A stretch of DNA of 30,277 bases from IOR16 sp034927775 (GTDB lineage Bacteria; Bacillota; Clostridia; Peptostreptococcales; Anaerovoracaceae): the NCBI GenBank assembly GCA_034927775.1, contig JAYFPL010000070.1, forward strand, positions 1-30,277. Direction: 5' to 3'. A program made the translations under genes and the position numbers. The notes beneath the pieces are model-generated. The model had not been told where the DNA came from. It searched no databases and saw only the letters and a program-made list of their open reading frames with translations. This document shows, one piece after another, positions 22,818 through 30,277 of this stretch. Within the stretch, counting starts at the first letter, position 1; the number at the start of each line of letters is the position of its first letter.

Positions 22818-23300
22818 TTTCTTATTCCCTCGCGCAAACATTTGTTATTGCAAACCTTTTTAATAATCCATAAAAAAGACATACTCCAAACTCACTCATA
22901 TGTTTCCCCCACTCCGATAACATACCAATTCGCCTTTTTTATGTCATTCATTCAGCTTTATTAAATTAACCACAAAAAGCTGCTCGACGCGTTAGTCTAT
23001 AGACAATGCGTCGAAAGCAGCTTTTCTCAATTCTTTATAATGATTGATATAAATTTCTTTGTTCGTTGGTCTCTAATTTTTGCATTTCAATACCCTGGTA
23101 AAGCGAATGCATTCGCCACCTCTCGACTATATTACCAATAATTCCCCATTGCAATCATTATATCCCTTAAAATTTTTTATTTCAATCTTATTGCATGTTT
23201 TTTTAAAAATTTTCTGTCATTTAATATTATACATATTTATAACTTAGTCTTTATAATTTTTTACCAATATTTTCTTGTATCTCATTTGTATATTATATTC
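22818..23300. other. Non-coding interval with hairpins
   Basis: There is no credible gene in this stretch. It contains a large hairpin at 22974-23025 (AAAAGCTGCT and CGACGC, answered by GCGTCG and AGCAGCTTTT, with an inner GTCTATAGAC palindrome), T-rich on both sides and probably a two-way terminator. It also contains a perfect 14-bp palindrome GCGAATGCATTCGC at 23103-23116. The rest is AT-rich DNA in which I see nothing further. Confidence 0.6.
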
Positions 23301-23390
23301 TATAATGATATTGTAAATGGAAATCCAAACCATCCTTTCCATTTACATGATAGGGTTTGTGCTTCGGCGCAGACCCTATCTTTTTATTTT
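23301..23390 (+). ncRNA. Candidate small RNA of two hairpins with terminator
   Basis: A perfect TATAAT (23301-23306) lies seven bases before a stem GTAAATGGAAA / TTTCCATTTAC (23313-23346, 11 perfect pairs). Two bases later comes a 14-pair stem GATAGGGTTTGTGC / GCGCAGACCCTATC closed by TTCG (23349-23380), followed by TTTTTATTTTT. The second stem is a textbook plus-strand terminator, yet no plus-strand gene lies upstream. The simplest reading is a transcript of about 80 nt. The -35 region is weak, which lowers confidence. Confidence 0.45.
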
Positions 23391-23428
23391 TGAAAATAAT
23401 CTTTTGCTTTGAATTGCTTTAATTCTCA

Positions 23429-23890
23429 TTATAAATTAAGTATCATCTTTATATCCGATTCCTCATATTTTTCATTGTCATCCTCTATCAGTTTAAACCC
23501 AATCTTCTCATACATTTTTAACGCTCGGACAAGCTTATGATTGGAATACAAAATAATTGTATAAATATTCATTTTCTTTGCATCTTCAATGCATTTTATC
23601 ATCAATGCTTTACCAATGCCATCGTTTTGCCATTTCTCCCCGACACACAGTTTGCAGATCTCACCGGTACCTTCATCAATCGGCACAAAAAATGCAGTTC
23701 CTACAATATCGTCTTTAACCTTTGCCAGTAATATAAAACCACCCTTATCCAGAATCTTTTCTTTCGGATGGTCAAGGTATTCATCATCAAGCGGCTCTAA
23801 TAAATCATATTTTTCCAACCACTCATGATTAAGTTCTTTTACTCTTAATTTGTGTTCTTCCTGGTATTGAATTATTTCAAACTGAGACAT
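23429..23890 (-). CDS. GNAT family N-acetyltransferase
   Basis: This is a 153-residue protein with the GNAT fold. The acetyl-CoA pyrophosphate loop is visible as EKWQNDGIGKALM (the Q-x-x-G-x-G pattern), preceded by the strand GEICKLCVG and followed by the C-terminal strand pattern RALKMYEKIGFKLIEDD. It should transfer an acetyl group from acetyl-CoA to an amine of a small molecule or protein; the acceptor cannot be predicted. The start at 23890 is chosen because CAGGAGG lies seven bases upstream; the longer frame to 23917 would run through it. It appears to be transcribed alone. Confidence 0.87.
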   Translation of the reverse strand: MSQFEIIQYQEEHKLRVKELNHEWLEKYDLLEPLDDEYLDHPKEKILDKGGFILLAKVKDDIVGTAFFVPIDEGTGEICKLCVGEKWQNDGIGKALMIKCIEDAKKMNIYTIILYSNHKLVRALKMYEKIGFKLIEDDNEKYEESDIKMILNL

Positions 23891-24033
23891 ATCATTTCCT
23901 CCTGAGTAAACAAACATTTGATTTATTCCATTATATTCCTAATACTATCTTTACTCAATAAAAAAGGGACTTCTCCACTCTGTACTTCCTTTTTTATCTA
24001 CTGGGAAATCTTATGATATCTTCCACTCAATAA

Positions 24034-24073
24034 AAAAACCTCATTTCTGCAATCTGCTAAAAATGAGGTTTTT
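24034..24073. terminator. Terminator after the sigma-54 activator gene
   Basis: AAAAACCTCATTT (24034-24046) pairs perfectly with AAATGAGGTTTTT (24061-24073), 35 bases past the activator's stop. A second, weaker A-rich/T-rich hairpin near 23960-23995 may serve the other direction. Confidence 0.8.
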
Positions 24074-24107
24074 GTTATTAAATTTATGCTATCGAAATTT
24101 CTTATAA

Positions 24108-25865
24108 TCAATCATCTTGATTAATCTTTCGATATAAAGTTGCACGGCTAATTCCCAAAGCTTTGGCCGCCTTGTCCTTTCCATGAATGTCATCCCCAAA
24201 TGCCTTTAAAGCTTCCTGAATATAGAAAGCCTCAACATCCTTAAGCTTTCGGATTTGTACCTTTTCGGTTACTTCATCTCCATTTATAATACGATCGGGC
24301 AAATCATCCACGACAATCCACGTGGACTTTGCTGCATTCACCGCATACTCTATGATGTTTTGCAGCTCTCGCACATTTCCTTTCCAAGGATAGCTAAGCA
24401 AGTATCTTTCAGCTTCTTTCTCTATGCCATCAATGTTTCGGTTCAAAATGCTTGCATAATATTTCATAAAGCTTTCTATCATCAAAGAAATATCCTGTGG
24501 TCTCTCACGTAAAGGAGGGACAACAAGTGGAATGACATTGAGGCGATAATACAAATCCTCACGAAATTCACCGCACAACATCATATCCTCTAAATTTTTA
24601 TTGGTCGCGGCAATGATGCGGATGTCGACATGAATGTCCGTACGCCCGCCGACTCGCTCAATCTTTTTTTCCTGAACAGCCCGCAAAAGCTTCGGCTGCA
24701 AATGAATTGGCAACTCCCCGATTTCATCCAAAAATAGCGTTCCTTTGTTCGCCAATTCAAATTTACCGACACGTCCACCTCTCATAGATCCGGTAAAGGC
24801 ACCTTCCTCATGGCCAAACAGTTCACTCTCCAAAAGGTTGTCCGGAATTGCAGCACAATTTACCACAACAAACGGTCCCGATGAACGACTGCTTTCACTG
24901 TGAATTGCTCTCGCCAAAAGGCCTTTCCCTGTTCCGCTTTCACCCTGAATCAAAATTGTCGAATCACTTCCTGCAAACTTTCTCGCATCCTCTTTCAGCT
25001 TTCTGATTGCAGGACTTTCACCAATAATTTCATCAATGGCGCAAGTCGTATAGTTATTGGTCACTCGATTGACCTCATCATATAAATCTTCAACCTTTTT
25101 AAAGTAAATCAAAGCGCCTCGAAAATCTCTGGATATATCAATGGCATCCACTTCCACTAAAATCAAAGTCTCTTTTCCGCGAATGGAAAATGTGAATTCC
25201 TTCTGTGAATCTTGACTGCAATTGTTTATGAAATCGATAAAATCTGGTTGTTTTAAGGCTTTTAATAATTGCGCACCATTTGGTGCCTTTCTCTCAGAAA
25301 TTTGAAAAAGATCTCGAAAACGTTTGTTACAATGAATCACTTCTCGATTTTCGTCCAAACCCAAAATCGGAATATCGATGGATTCCACAATACGAGAAAA
25401 CTTTTTCTGAAAGGCTTTTAATTCTACATTTTCTTGTTTTTCCTCGAGCTTACTAATCAATAAGTCTGACATATTAGAAATAAATTCAATAAAGAATTTC
25501 TTTTTATTTAACAAACGTTCTGTCATATGGTAAGAAGATGCATAAATGCCCATAGCACCATATACACGATCTCCCTTTTGAATAGGAAATCCTATGATTG
25601 CCTTTACGGGGCAATTTTCTTTTTTCGTACAGATTTGACATCCTTTACATTGTGCATTCTTATCATCGATAATGATGGTTTTTCTTTGCTCCATTACCGT
25701 TGTCAATATAGAGTTTTCATTAATATATTCCGTTTCCTGATCGTCCTCAGTATCCCCAATCAGCTTTCGATTATGATCACATACCAAAATCTCCATCTCC
25801 AAAACAGAACCGATAATAACGGCTGTTTTTTGTACATATGCACCGATGTCTAATAAACCCGTCAT
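24108..25865 (-). CDS. Sigma-54-dependent transcriptional activator with N-terminal Cys-rich sensor and PAS domain
   Basis: This is a 585-residue activator. Residues about 1-145 form a GAF/PAS-like sensor with a four-Cys motif (Cys73-x2-Cys76-x2-Cys79-x5-Cys85), which could bind a metal or Fe-S cluster. A PAS domain occupies about 155-260. The AAA+ domain runs from about 280 to 515 with Walker A GESGTGKG (308-315), Walker B TLFLDE (376-381) and the sigma-54 contact loop GAFTGS (355-360), where the usual last Ala is Ser. A Fis-type helix-turn-helix ends the protein (KAAKALGISRATLYRKI). It is the last gene behind the YfcC carrier and opine-dehydrogenase-like gene and very probably activates their sigma-54 promoter. 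Confidence 0.9.
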   Translation of the reverse strand: MTGLLDIGAYVQKTAVIIGSVLEMEILVCDHNRKLIGDTEDDQETEYINENSILTTVMEQRKTIIIDDKNAQCKGCQICTKKENCPVKAIIGFPIQKGDRVYGAMGIYASSYHMTERLLNKKKFFIEFISNMSDLLISKLEEKQENVELKAFQKKFSRIVESIDIPILGLDENREVIHCNKRFRDLFQISERKAPNGAQLLKALKQPDFIDFINNCSQDSQKEFTFSIRGKETLILVEVDAIDISRDFRGALIYFKKVEDLYDEVNRVTNNYTTCAIDEIIGESPAIRKLKEDARKFAGSDSTILIQGESGTGKGLLARAIHSESSRSSGPFVVVNCAAIPDNLLESELFGHEEGAFTGSMRGGRVGKFELANKGTLFLDEIGELPIHLQPKLLRAVQEKKIERVGGRTDIHVDIRIIAATNKNLEDMMLCGEFREDLYYRLNVIPLVVPPLRERPQDISLMIESFMKYYASILNRNIDGIEKEAERYLLSYPWKGNVRELQNIIEYAVNAAKSTWIVVDDLPDRIINGDEVTEKVQIRKLKDVEAFYIQEALKAFGDDIHGKDKAAKALGISRATLYRKINQDD

Positions 25866-25886
25866 CCAAATATCCTCCTAGCATGA

Positions 25887-25915
25887 AATCAGTGTAGTGT
25901 AATACTACACTGATT
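25887..25915. promoter_or_regulatory. Perfect 12-bp inverted repeat before the activator gene
   Basis: AATCAGTGTAGT (25887-25898) and ACTACACTGATT (25904-25915) pair perfectly around a five-base loop. It ends seven bases from the AGGAGG site of the activator. On the minus strand no clean T tract follows, so it may be a partial terminator that lowers activator expression, an mRNA-stabilising hairpin or an operator. Confidence 0.5.
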
Positions 25916-25959
25916 TTATACTAAATCTACCGAAAAACCAAATAGTTTCAGTTTAATAC

Positions 25960-27078
25960 TTAAGCCTTCTTCTTTACTCCGGTATTGGCATATTCAATCA
26001 AATCACCAACGGTCATTCCATCTAATCCCAATTTCTCTAAGCTTCTTGTTTCTTCAAAGTTCCAGAAATCTTCATTAAGAATGCCACAGCACAAATCAAC
26101 AACCAGCTTTAAACTATTCACCGGACAATTAAGCAGACGTCCAAGCTCAATCAGCGGAATGAGTGCAGTCGGTACATCTTCGTAAATGTATCTTGTTCTT
26201 ACGCTGTTTCCTGCATAAATGCTATCGTATGCCTTTACATTTTTAAATACATCACTTAGCGTTTCTCCCTTTGTTTCATACTCTTCTTCATATTGCATGA
26301 ATAAATCAAATAAATTTTTACCAAGCTCTAATCCTAAGGTTAATCCCATTCGAATACGTTCTTTGTCCATTCTTTCGATAAACTCACCCATAGTTTCTCC
26401 GATTCCATCGTGATAATACAAAAATCGGTTTCCGGATTCTGCCCAGTTACAGTTCATCATGGTTGGCCCCGGATGCACCAAAGGATTGGTATTATCTAAA
26501 CTTGTAACAAATACATTATCACCCATTTGCACTTCCGGAAGTGCTTCCTCCAAAAGTCCCTTTACAAAGTCATTTTTCGTTGCCGGAAAAGCAGCTACGA
26601 TAATACGATCCTTTTTTCCTCCGATTTCTACAAGACCCGGAGAAATCATGCGACAAGCAAACAAAAGTGTATTGCTCTCTGCCAAAATTACATCTTTTGT
26701 GCATCCTGCATCATCCAATGCTTTTTTAAAGGCAAAAGATCCGAAAGTAGATCCTGGATTTAAAAATACAACCTGTCCGTCCTCTAAATACTTTGCACAT
26801 TCTTTTGCAATTTTAATGTGGTACGTGGATGGATTGACAACAAAAATGACATCTGCACCGCGAACAACTTCTTCCATATTATTGGATGCAAGCTCCAGCT
26901 TACCTTCCATTTCCAGTGCACCAGTGATCTTAATGACATTGCCGCCTTCTTTTATTTTTTGAATCGGTGCTTCTAAAAAGTCAAACAGACTTACCTTGTA
27001 ACCTTTTGCACTCAAATAACCAGCCATGGTTTGTCCACCATTACCTGCACCGATAACCGCATATTTTAATTGTTTCAT
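25960..27078 (-). CDS. Opine/octopine dehydrogenase family NAD(P)-dependent oxidoreductase
   Basis: This is a 372-residue protein. The N-terminal Rossmann domain starts with AVIGAGNGGQ (Gly10-x-Gly12-x-x-Gly15). The octopine dehydrogenase C-terminal domain is marked by NPLVHPGPTMMN, whose His202 lies at the family's catalytic position. Enzymes of this family reductively join an alpha-keto acid to an amino acid, or oxidise the resulting secondary-amine dicarboxylate. The substrate is unknown. The second of two in-frame ATGs (27078) is used, nine bases after GGAG. It follows a YfcC-type carrier on the same strand and is followed by the sigma-54 activator, so it is probably part of a catabolic unit for a transported amino-acid derivative. 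Confidence 0.87.
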   Translation of the reverse strand: MKQLKYAVIGAGNGGQTMAGYLSAKGYKVSLFDFLEAPIQKIKEGGNVIKITGALEMEGKLELASNNMEEVVRGADVIFVVNPSTYHIKIAKECAKYLEDGQVVFLNPGSTFGSFAFKKALDDAGCTKDVILAESNTLLFACRMISPGLVEIGGKKDRIIVAAFPATKNDFVKGLLEEALPEVQMGDNVFVTSLDNTNPLVHPGPTMMNCNWAESGNRFLYYHDGIGETMGEFIERMDKERIRMGLTLGLELGKNLFDLFMQYEEEYETKGETLSDVFKNVKAYDSIYAGNSVRTRYIYEDVPTALIPLIELGRLLNCPVNSLKLVVDLCCGILNEDFWNFEETRSLEKLGLDGMTVGDLIEYANTGVKKKA

Positions 27079-27168
27079 GATCATTCTCTCCCTTTATCTG
27101 TTCCTTGTTTTAAACTCGTTTTTATCGAGTCATTCCGTATGGTTTTGGTTCTATACACCTAATTTTCC

Positions 27169-28569
27169 TTAAAACGGTCCCCAGTTAATCTGGACAGCAA
27201 CCGCCAAAACAACCATTACCAAAATGGTCCATTTTACGACCAAGGAAAATGCGAATTTAAACCATTTTCCAAACGGTACGCCTGCCAAACCCAAGGAAGC
27301 CATTAACACAGAATGTGTAGGTGTAATCATATTCCAAAAACCATCTCCCGCCTGGAATGCCAGTACTGCAGTCTGTCTTGTAACTCCAATTACATCACTT
27401 AATGGCGATACAATCGGCATAACAACAACTGCTTGTCCAGTTGAGGAAGGAATAAAGAAATTGATGATCCCTTGTGAAAAATAAATTCCCCATGCAGCAA
27501 ATACATTGCTCATCTGAGAAAGAGGAATGGATAGCCAATATACGATAGTATCCATAATACAGCCATCCTCCATAATTACGAGAATTGCTCTGGAAAAACC
27601 AACATACAATGCTGCCGTTGTCATTTCATTTGCACCGGCAATAAATGCTTTCACAACTTCCGTTAAGTTACCTTTGAAGTAAATCATTCCTGAAAGTAAT
27701 CCCATTCCAAAGAATAAAGCAGAAATTTCTTCTAAATACCACCCTTGTTTTAATACGCCTAAAATTAAAACCACAATCGTACTGAAAAGGATAAGAAGGA
27801 TGATACGATCCACTGCATTCAATGGACGAGAATCTTCTGCTAAAACAGTTTGTTCTTCAACTGTTAATTTATCATTTAAATGTTCTAACTTATATTTTTT
27901 ACCATGACGAATAGTATGATGTGCTGCAATGATAATTGCTCCTACCATTAAAGCAAAACGAAGCCCCATACCGGAGAATAAAGGCAGTTCTGCAATCCCC
28001 TGTGCAATGCCGGTATTAAATGGATTGAGTACACCTGCAGAATAACCGGAATAAATACCGATAACAACCATGGAAACACCGACAATCGGATCGTAACCCA
28101 TTTTTTTGGCGGCTGCGACTAAAATAACAATAAAAGGCAATGCCTCCTCCGCCATACCAAATGTGGTTCCACATACGGCAAACGTACTCATAATAATAAC
28201 AATCAGGAAGGATTCTTTGCCGGAGAACTTATGAATTAAATGCTCCAGACCGACCGCAATCGCACCCGTCTTTGATATGATGCCAAACGCCCCTCCTACT
28301 ACAAAGACAAAAGATATAATTTCACCTGCCTTCAAAATACCACGAAAGATGGATGAAAACAGATCCTTGATTCCGGTAGGATTGGAATCTACTTGTGCAT
28401 AGGTTCCAGCCTGAACTAAAGTTCTTCCGGTTTCTTCATCGACAACTCTAGCAAATTCGCCAGCGGGTATGATATAAGTTAAGATTGCCATAATGAATAC
28501 GATGACTAATAATAATACCGCTGTATCGGGCATGCTAAGCCGAAATTTTTTCTTGTTTAACGTTTCCAT
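27169..28569 (-). CDS. YfcC/DcuC family transporter
   Basis: This is a 466-residue polytopic protein with about 12 hydrophobic segments. The opening SMPDTAVLLLVIVFIMAILT then YIIPAGEFARV, and the internal GTTFGMAEEALPF, NPFNTGIAQGIAELPL and SSTGQAVVVMPIVSPL blocks, are characteristic of the YfcC branch of the C4-dicarboxylate/arginine-ornithine-type carriers. Members move amino acids, short peptides or dicarboxylates. The ATG at 28569 follows GGAGG. A sigma-54 promoter and paired enhancer sites lie upstream, and the opine-dehydrogenase-like gene follows after 90 bases, suggesting that the carrier imports that enzyme's substrate or exports its product. Confidence 0.88.
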   Translation of the reverse strand: METLNKKKFRLSMPDTAVLLLVIVFIMAILTYIIPAGEFARVVDEETGRTLVQAGTYAQVDSNPTGIKDLFSSIFRGILKAGEIISFVFVVGGAFGIISKTGAIAVGLEHLIHKFSGKESFLIVIIMSTFAVCGTTFGMAEEALPFIVILVAAAKKMGYDPIVGVSMVVIGIYSGYSAGVLNPFNTGIAQGIAELPLFSGMGLRFALMVGAIIIAAHHTIRHGKKYKLEHLNDKLTVEEQTVLAEDSRPLNAVDRIILLILFSTIVVLILGVLKQGWYLEEISALFFGMGLLSGMIYFKGNLTEVVKAFIAGANEMTTAALYVGFSRAILVIMEDGCIMDTIVYWLSIPLSQMSNVFAAWGIYFSQGIINFFIPSSTGQAVVVMPIVSPLSDVIGVTRQTAVLAFQAGDGFWNMITPTHSVLMASLGLAGVPFGKWFKFAFSLVVKWTILVMVVLAVAVQINWGPF

Positions 28570-28618
28570 AGTTACCTCCTTATTCTTGTTGTGCTAAAAT
28601 CAGCTTGCCTATAAATAG

Positions 28619-28634
28619 AGCAATAACTATGCCA
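28619..28634 (-). promoter_or_regulatory. Sigma-54 (-24/-12) promoter of the YfcC-opine dehydrogenase unit
   Basis: On the minus strand TGGCAT, five bases, then TTGCT matches the sigma-54 consensus TGGCAC-N5-TTGCW at all but one fixed position, with the required GG and GC. Transcription would start near 28607, about 40 bases before the carrier's ATG. Confidence 0.75.
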
Positions 28635-28692
28635 ATTTAAAATATATTGAAATTTCAACATTTAAAATCACAAATCTAAAGAATAATGATTA

Positions 28693-28740
28693 AAAATCTC
28701 AAATTGAGATTTTACAGTTTTTAATCATCTCAATTTGAGA
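28693..28740. promoter_or_regulatory. Paired upstream activator (enhancer) sites
   Basis: Two palindromes, TCTCAAATTGAGA (28697-28709, extended by AAAA/TTTT) and TCTCAATTTGAGA (28728-28740), have centres 31 bases apart, close to three helical turns. They lie about 95 and 126 bases upstream of the predicted sigma-54 start, the normal position for activator binding. A third, degenerate copy (TCTCAAATTGATA) is at 28921-28933. Confidence 0.7.
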
Positions 28741-28880
28741 CTTCATATATATATTTCCTTAAATACGATAAAAAAATATCACTATTTATTAACTTTATTC
28801 TACGAAATATTCTTAATTTTAAAATAAAATTTTAAGGATTAAAATACAAAACAACAATTTTTTAATGAAAAAATTAAAAA

Positions 28881-28923
28881 AGACTCAAAGAATTAAGCTC
28901 TTTTTCCTTAATCCTTAAAGTCT
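28881..28923 (-). terminator. Intrinsic terminator of the 28976-29344 gene
   Basis: AGACTCAAAGAATTAAG (28881-28897) and CTTAATCCTTAAAGTCT (28907-28923) form a 17-position stem with three non-Watson-Crick positions, followed on the minus strand by TTTTTTAATTTTTTC. It insulates the sigma-54 unit from the gene upstream. Confidence 0.7.
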
Positions 28924-28975
28924 CAAATTGATACAAACTTGTTTTTATTGTACCATATTATTCACAATCACTTCT

Positions 28976-29344
28976 TTACATAAATTCCAGTTCCAATTCT
29001 TCCTGTGGTGCATCTAAGTATTGCTTTGACTCCTCCAATCGTTGAATGAGTCTTATTCTCTCATTTTCCAATTCTTTTCGCGAATATTTTTTATACATTT
29101 CCAAAAATAACTGATACCGATAAACAATGGATTCGTCTTTTGGTGGGAATTCAATTTCCTTACCCTGAATGAAATTTCCATCTAATTCATTTCGAACAAT
29201 TTCATCGTCCATAATTGCAAAAGTAAGACATAGCTTCGTATATTTCTTTAATGGCACACGCGGCATGAATCGATAATAAAGAAAGGTTGCTGCTGTTCCA
29301 AATCCTACAATTGCTGATGCAATTAATATTTTTTTATTTACCAT
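28976..29344 (-). CDS. Uncharacterised membrane-anchored protein
   Basis: This is a 122-residue protein I do not recognise. It has one N-terminal membrane helix (KILIASAIVGFGTAATFLYY) followed by a basic stretch. The remaining ~90 residues are highly charged and predicted helical, with a Glu/Arg/Lys-rich segment (YSRKELENERIRLIQRLEES) likely to form a coiled coil. The topology with RFMPR after the helix suggests that the soluble part is cytoplasmic. GGGGAAAACGAT precedes the ATG. It has its own terminator and is preceded by a terminator of the GGDEF gene, so it is probably a single-gene unit. Confidence 0.7.
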   Translation of the reverse strand: MVNKKILIASAIVGFGTAATFLYYRFMPRVPLKKYTKLCLTFAIMDDEIVRNELDGNFIQGKEIEFPPKDESIVYRYQLFLEMYKKYSRKELENERIRLIQRLEESKQYLDAPQEELELEFM

Positions 29345-29421
29345 ATCGTTTTCCCCTTTTATTTTTTTCCTACCTATTTATAAGAACATAAAATATGTCT
29401 TTTGTAAATGCTTAAAAAAAT

Positions 29422-29448
29422 ACCCCTTAGGCTCTTCTCCATAGGGGT
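29422..29448 (-). terminator. Intrinsic terminator of the GGDEF gene
   Basis: On the minus strand ACCCCT and AGGGGT form the stem around a 15-base loop, followed by ATTTTTTTAAG. It lies about 50 bases past the TAG stop of the GGDEF gene. Confidence 0.75.
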
Positions 29449-29495
29449 TCTTTCTCATTTCTTATATCCTTGTTTTTCATTACCTCTTTCTCTTC

Positions 29496-30277
29496 CTATC
29501 TTACCATATTTCTTCCTTCTCTTTTTGCTTCATATAATTTCTTATCAATTTCTCTGAAAATGGAGTCACAAGTTGGTAAAGGAGTAAAATTTTCTATCGT
29601 GTAAATCCCGAAACTGCAAGTCGTTTTAATCTCATGTTCATGATATCGAAAAGTTTTGCATTCAATCGCTTGGCGAATCTCTTCTGCTCTTTTTTTTGCT
29701 GACTGATTGTCTGTGCCGACAAGGCATAACAAAAATTCATCTCCGCCATACCTTGCTGCCCAATCAGTGCTTTTTTTAATGTCTCTTTTTAACTCCATAG
29801 CAAACTCATATAAAAGATAATCCCCGGCAACATGACCATAGGAATCATTTGTCTTTTTAAAATAATCCAAATCAGTAAAAAGTACGGAAAGTGAAGTTTC
29901 ATGCTTTGCACAATTCTTAATAACATGTGGAAGCATTTGATTGATATATCTTCGGTTATATAGGCCGGTTAATTCATCGGTTACCGACAGTCGATATGCA
30001 TTTTCCAGCAAAGCTGAACTTTTCCCAATCAAACGATTGATATCTATTTTCCCGGTTACATTTGCAACACATTCCATAATAAGCTTTTTTTTGTCTATCT
30101 CGACAGGAAGCATAGTAAAGAGCAGCAGAAGACGTCCCTCCTGTTCCATCCAATACATAGTCGTATCCGATGCCATACATTTATGGTAGAGCTCCTGACG
30201 TATCTGAAAATCAAAAGTAGGTATCGGATTCAGAGATTTTGGAATTTGATATTCTGCATAGAGACTTTCACTTTCAA
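29496..30277 (-). CDS. GGDEF domain protein, diguanylate cyclase (partial, N-terminus outside window)
   Basis: The frame is open from the TAG stop at 29496 to the window edge, so the true start is outside; an internal ATG at 30176 is not needed. About 260 residues are visible. The first ~95 resemble the end of a PAS-like sensor (TMYWMEQEGRLLLLFTMLPV). The GGDEF domain follows from SVTDELTGLYNRRY, with LFTDLDYFKKTNDSYGH and the intact catalytic RYGGDEF. It should make c-di-GMP from two GTP. The product-inhibition site upstream of GGDEF reads KSTD instead of RxxD, so feedback inhibition may be weakened. A terminator follows the gene. Confidence 0.9.
   Translation of the reverse strand, partial: ESESLYAEYQIPKSLNPIPTFDFQIRQELYHKCMASDTTMYWMEQEGRLLLLFTMLPVEIDKKKLIMECVANVTGKIDINRLIGKSSALLENAYRLSVTDELTGLYNRRYINQMLPHVIKNCAKHETSLSVLFTDLDYFKKTNDSYGHVAGDYLLYEFAMELKRDIKKSTDWAARYGGDEFLLCLVGTDNQSAKKRAEEIRQAIECKTFRYHEHEIKTTCSFGIYTIENFTPLPTCDSIFREIDKKLYEAKREGRNMVR

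Noticed and set aside
26459..26962. 167-codon plus-strand ORF inside the opine dehydrogenase gene
   Set aside because: It is the complement of a well-supported gene and has Ser/Pro-rich shadow composition with no binding site.
28831..28919. Distant 12-bp inverted repeat TTTAAGGATTAA / TTAATCCTTAAA as a separate regulatory element
   Set aside because: The right arm is already part of a better local terminator stem, so the long-range match is probably incidental.

Overview
The window looks like a chromosomal segment of a low-GC, Gram-positive anaerobe of the class Clostridia. This rests on strong AGGAGG-type ribosome binding sites, AT-rich intergenic DNA, an SdpR/SdpI pair, a clostridial Lsa-type ABC-F gene, a soluble chemotaxis-type protein and a YfcC carrier with a sigma-54 activator. 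TAA, TAG and TGA are all ordinary stops here. No transposase, integrase, CRISPR array or rRNA was seen.

1-6100, minus strand: a tightly packed run (read right to left) of a UDG-fold-like protein, ThpR, a hypoxanthine-DNA glycosylase, isopentenyl-diphosphate isomerase, a secreted glycerophosphodiester phosphodiesterase and a TSCPD protein, then an acyltransferase with its own promoter and a PiT phosphate carrier cut by the window edge. 6200-6400: tRNA-Arg(CCG) with promoter and terminator.

6420-9160, plus strand: a TetR-controlled operon of TetR regulator, CPA2-type cation/proton antiporter and small (p)ppGpp synthetase, behind a promoter carrying two operator-like palindromes. 9190-13020: a soluble methyl-accepting-type protein; an autoregulated sdpR-sdpI pair with two near-identical 24-bp palindromes; and a divergent redox-type locus (iron-sulfur flavoprotein versus HxlR regulator plus low-molecular-weight phosphatase). 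13090-15840: an unknown membrane protein, then an antibiotic-resistance ABC-F gene behind a leader with a six-codon peptide and three mutually exclusive pairing segments.

15870-22820, minus strand, accessory in character: a YfjL-like gene broken by a one-base frameshift, a B3/B4-domain protein, a divergent cyclase-family protein, a 967-residue PLD/DEAH-helicase/DUF3427-type protein, a NUDIX hydrolase with an unusual N-terminal extension, and an unknown gene interrupted by one in-frame TAG. The helicase/NUDIX pair, possibly with the interrupted gene, is the best candidate for a little-described system, probably genome defence or nucleic-acid surveillance; that function is inference.

22820-30277: a non-coding interval holding a likely small RNA, a GNAT acetyltransferase, and a coherent sigma-54 module (enhancer palindromes, a -24/-12 promoter, YfcC carrier, opine-dehydrogenase-like enzyme and the activator itself), then an unknown membrane-anchored protein and a GGDEF protein cut by the window edge.
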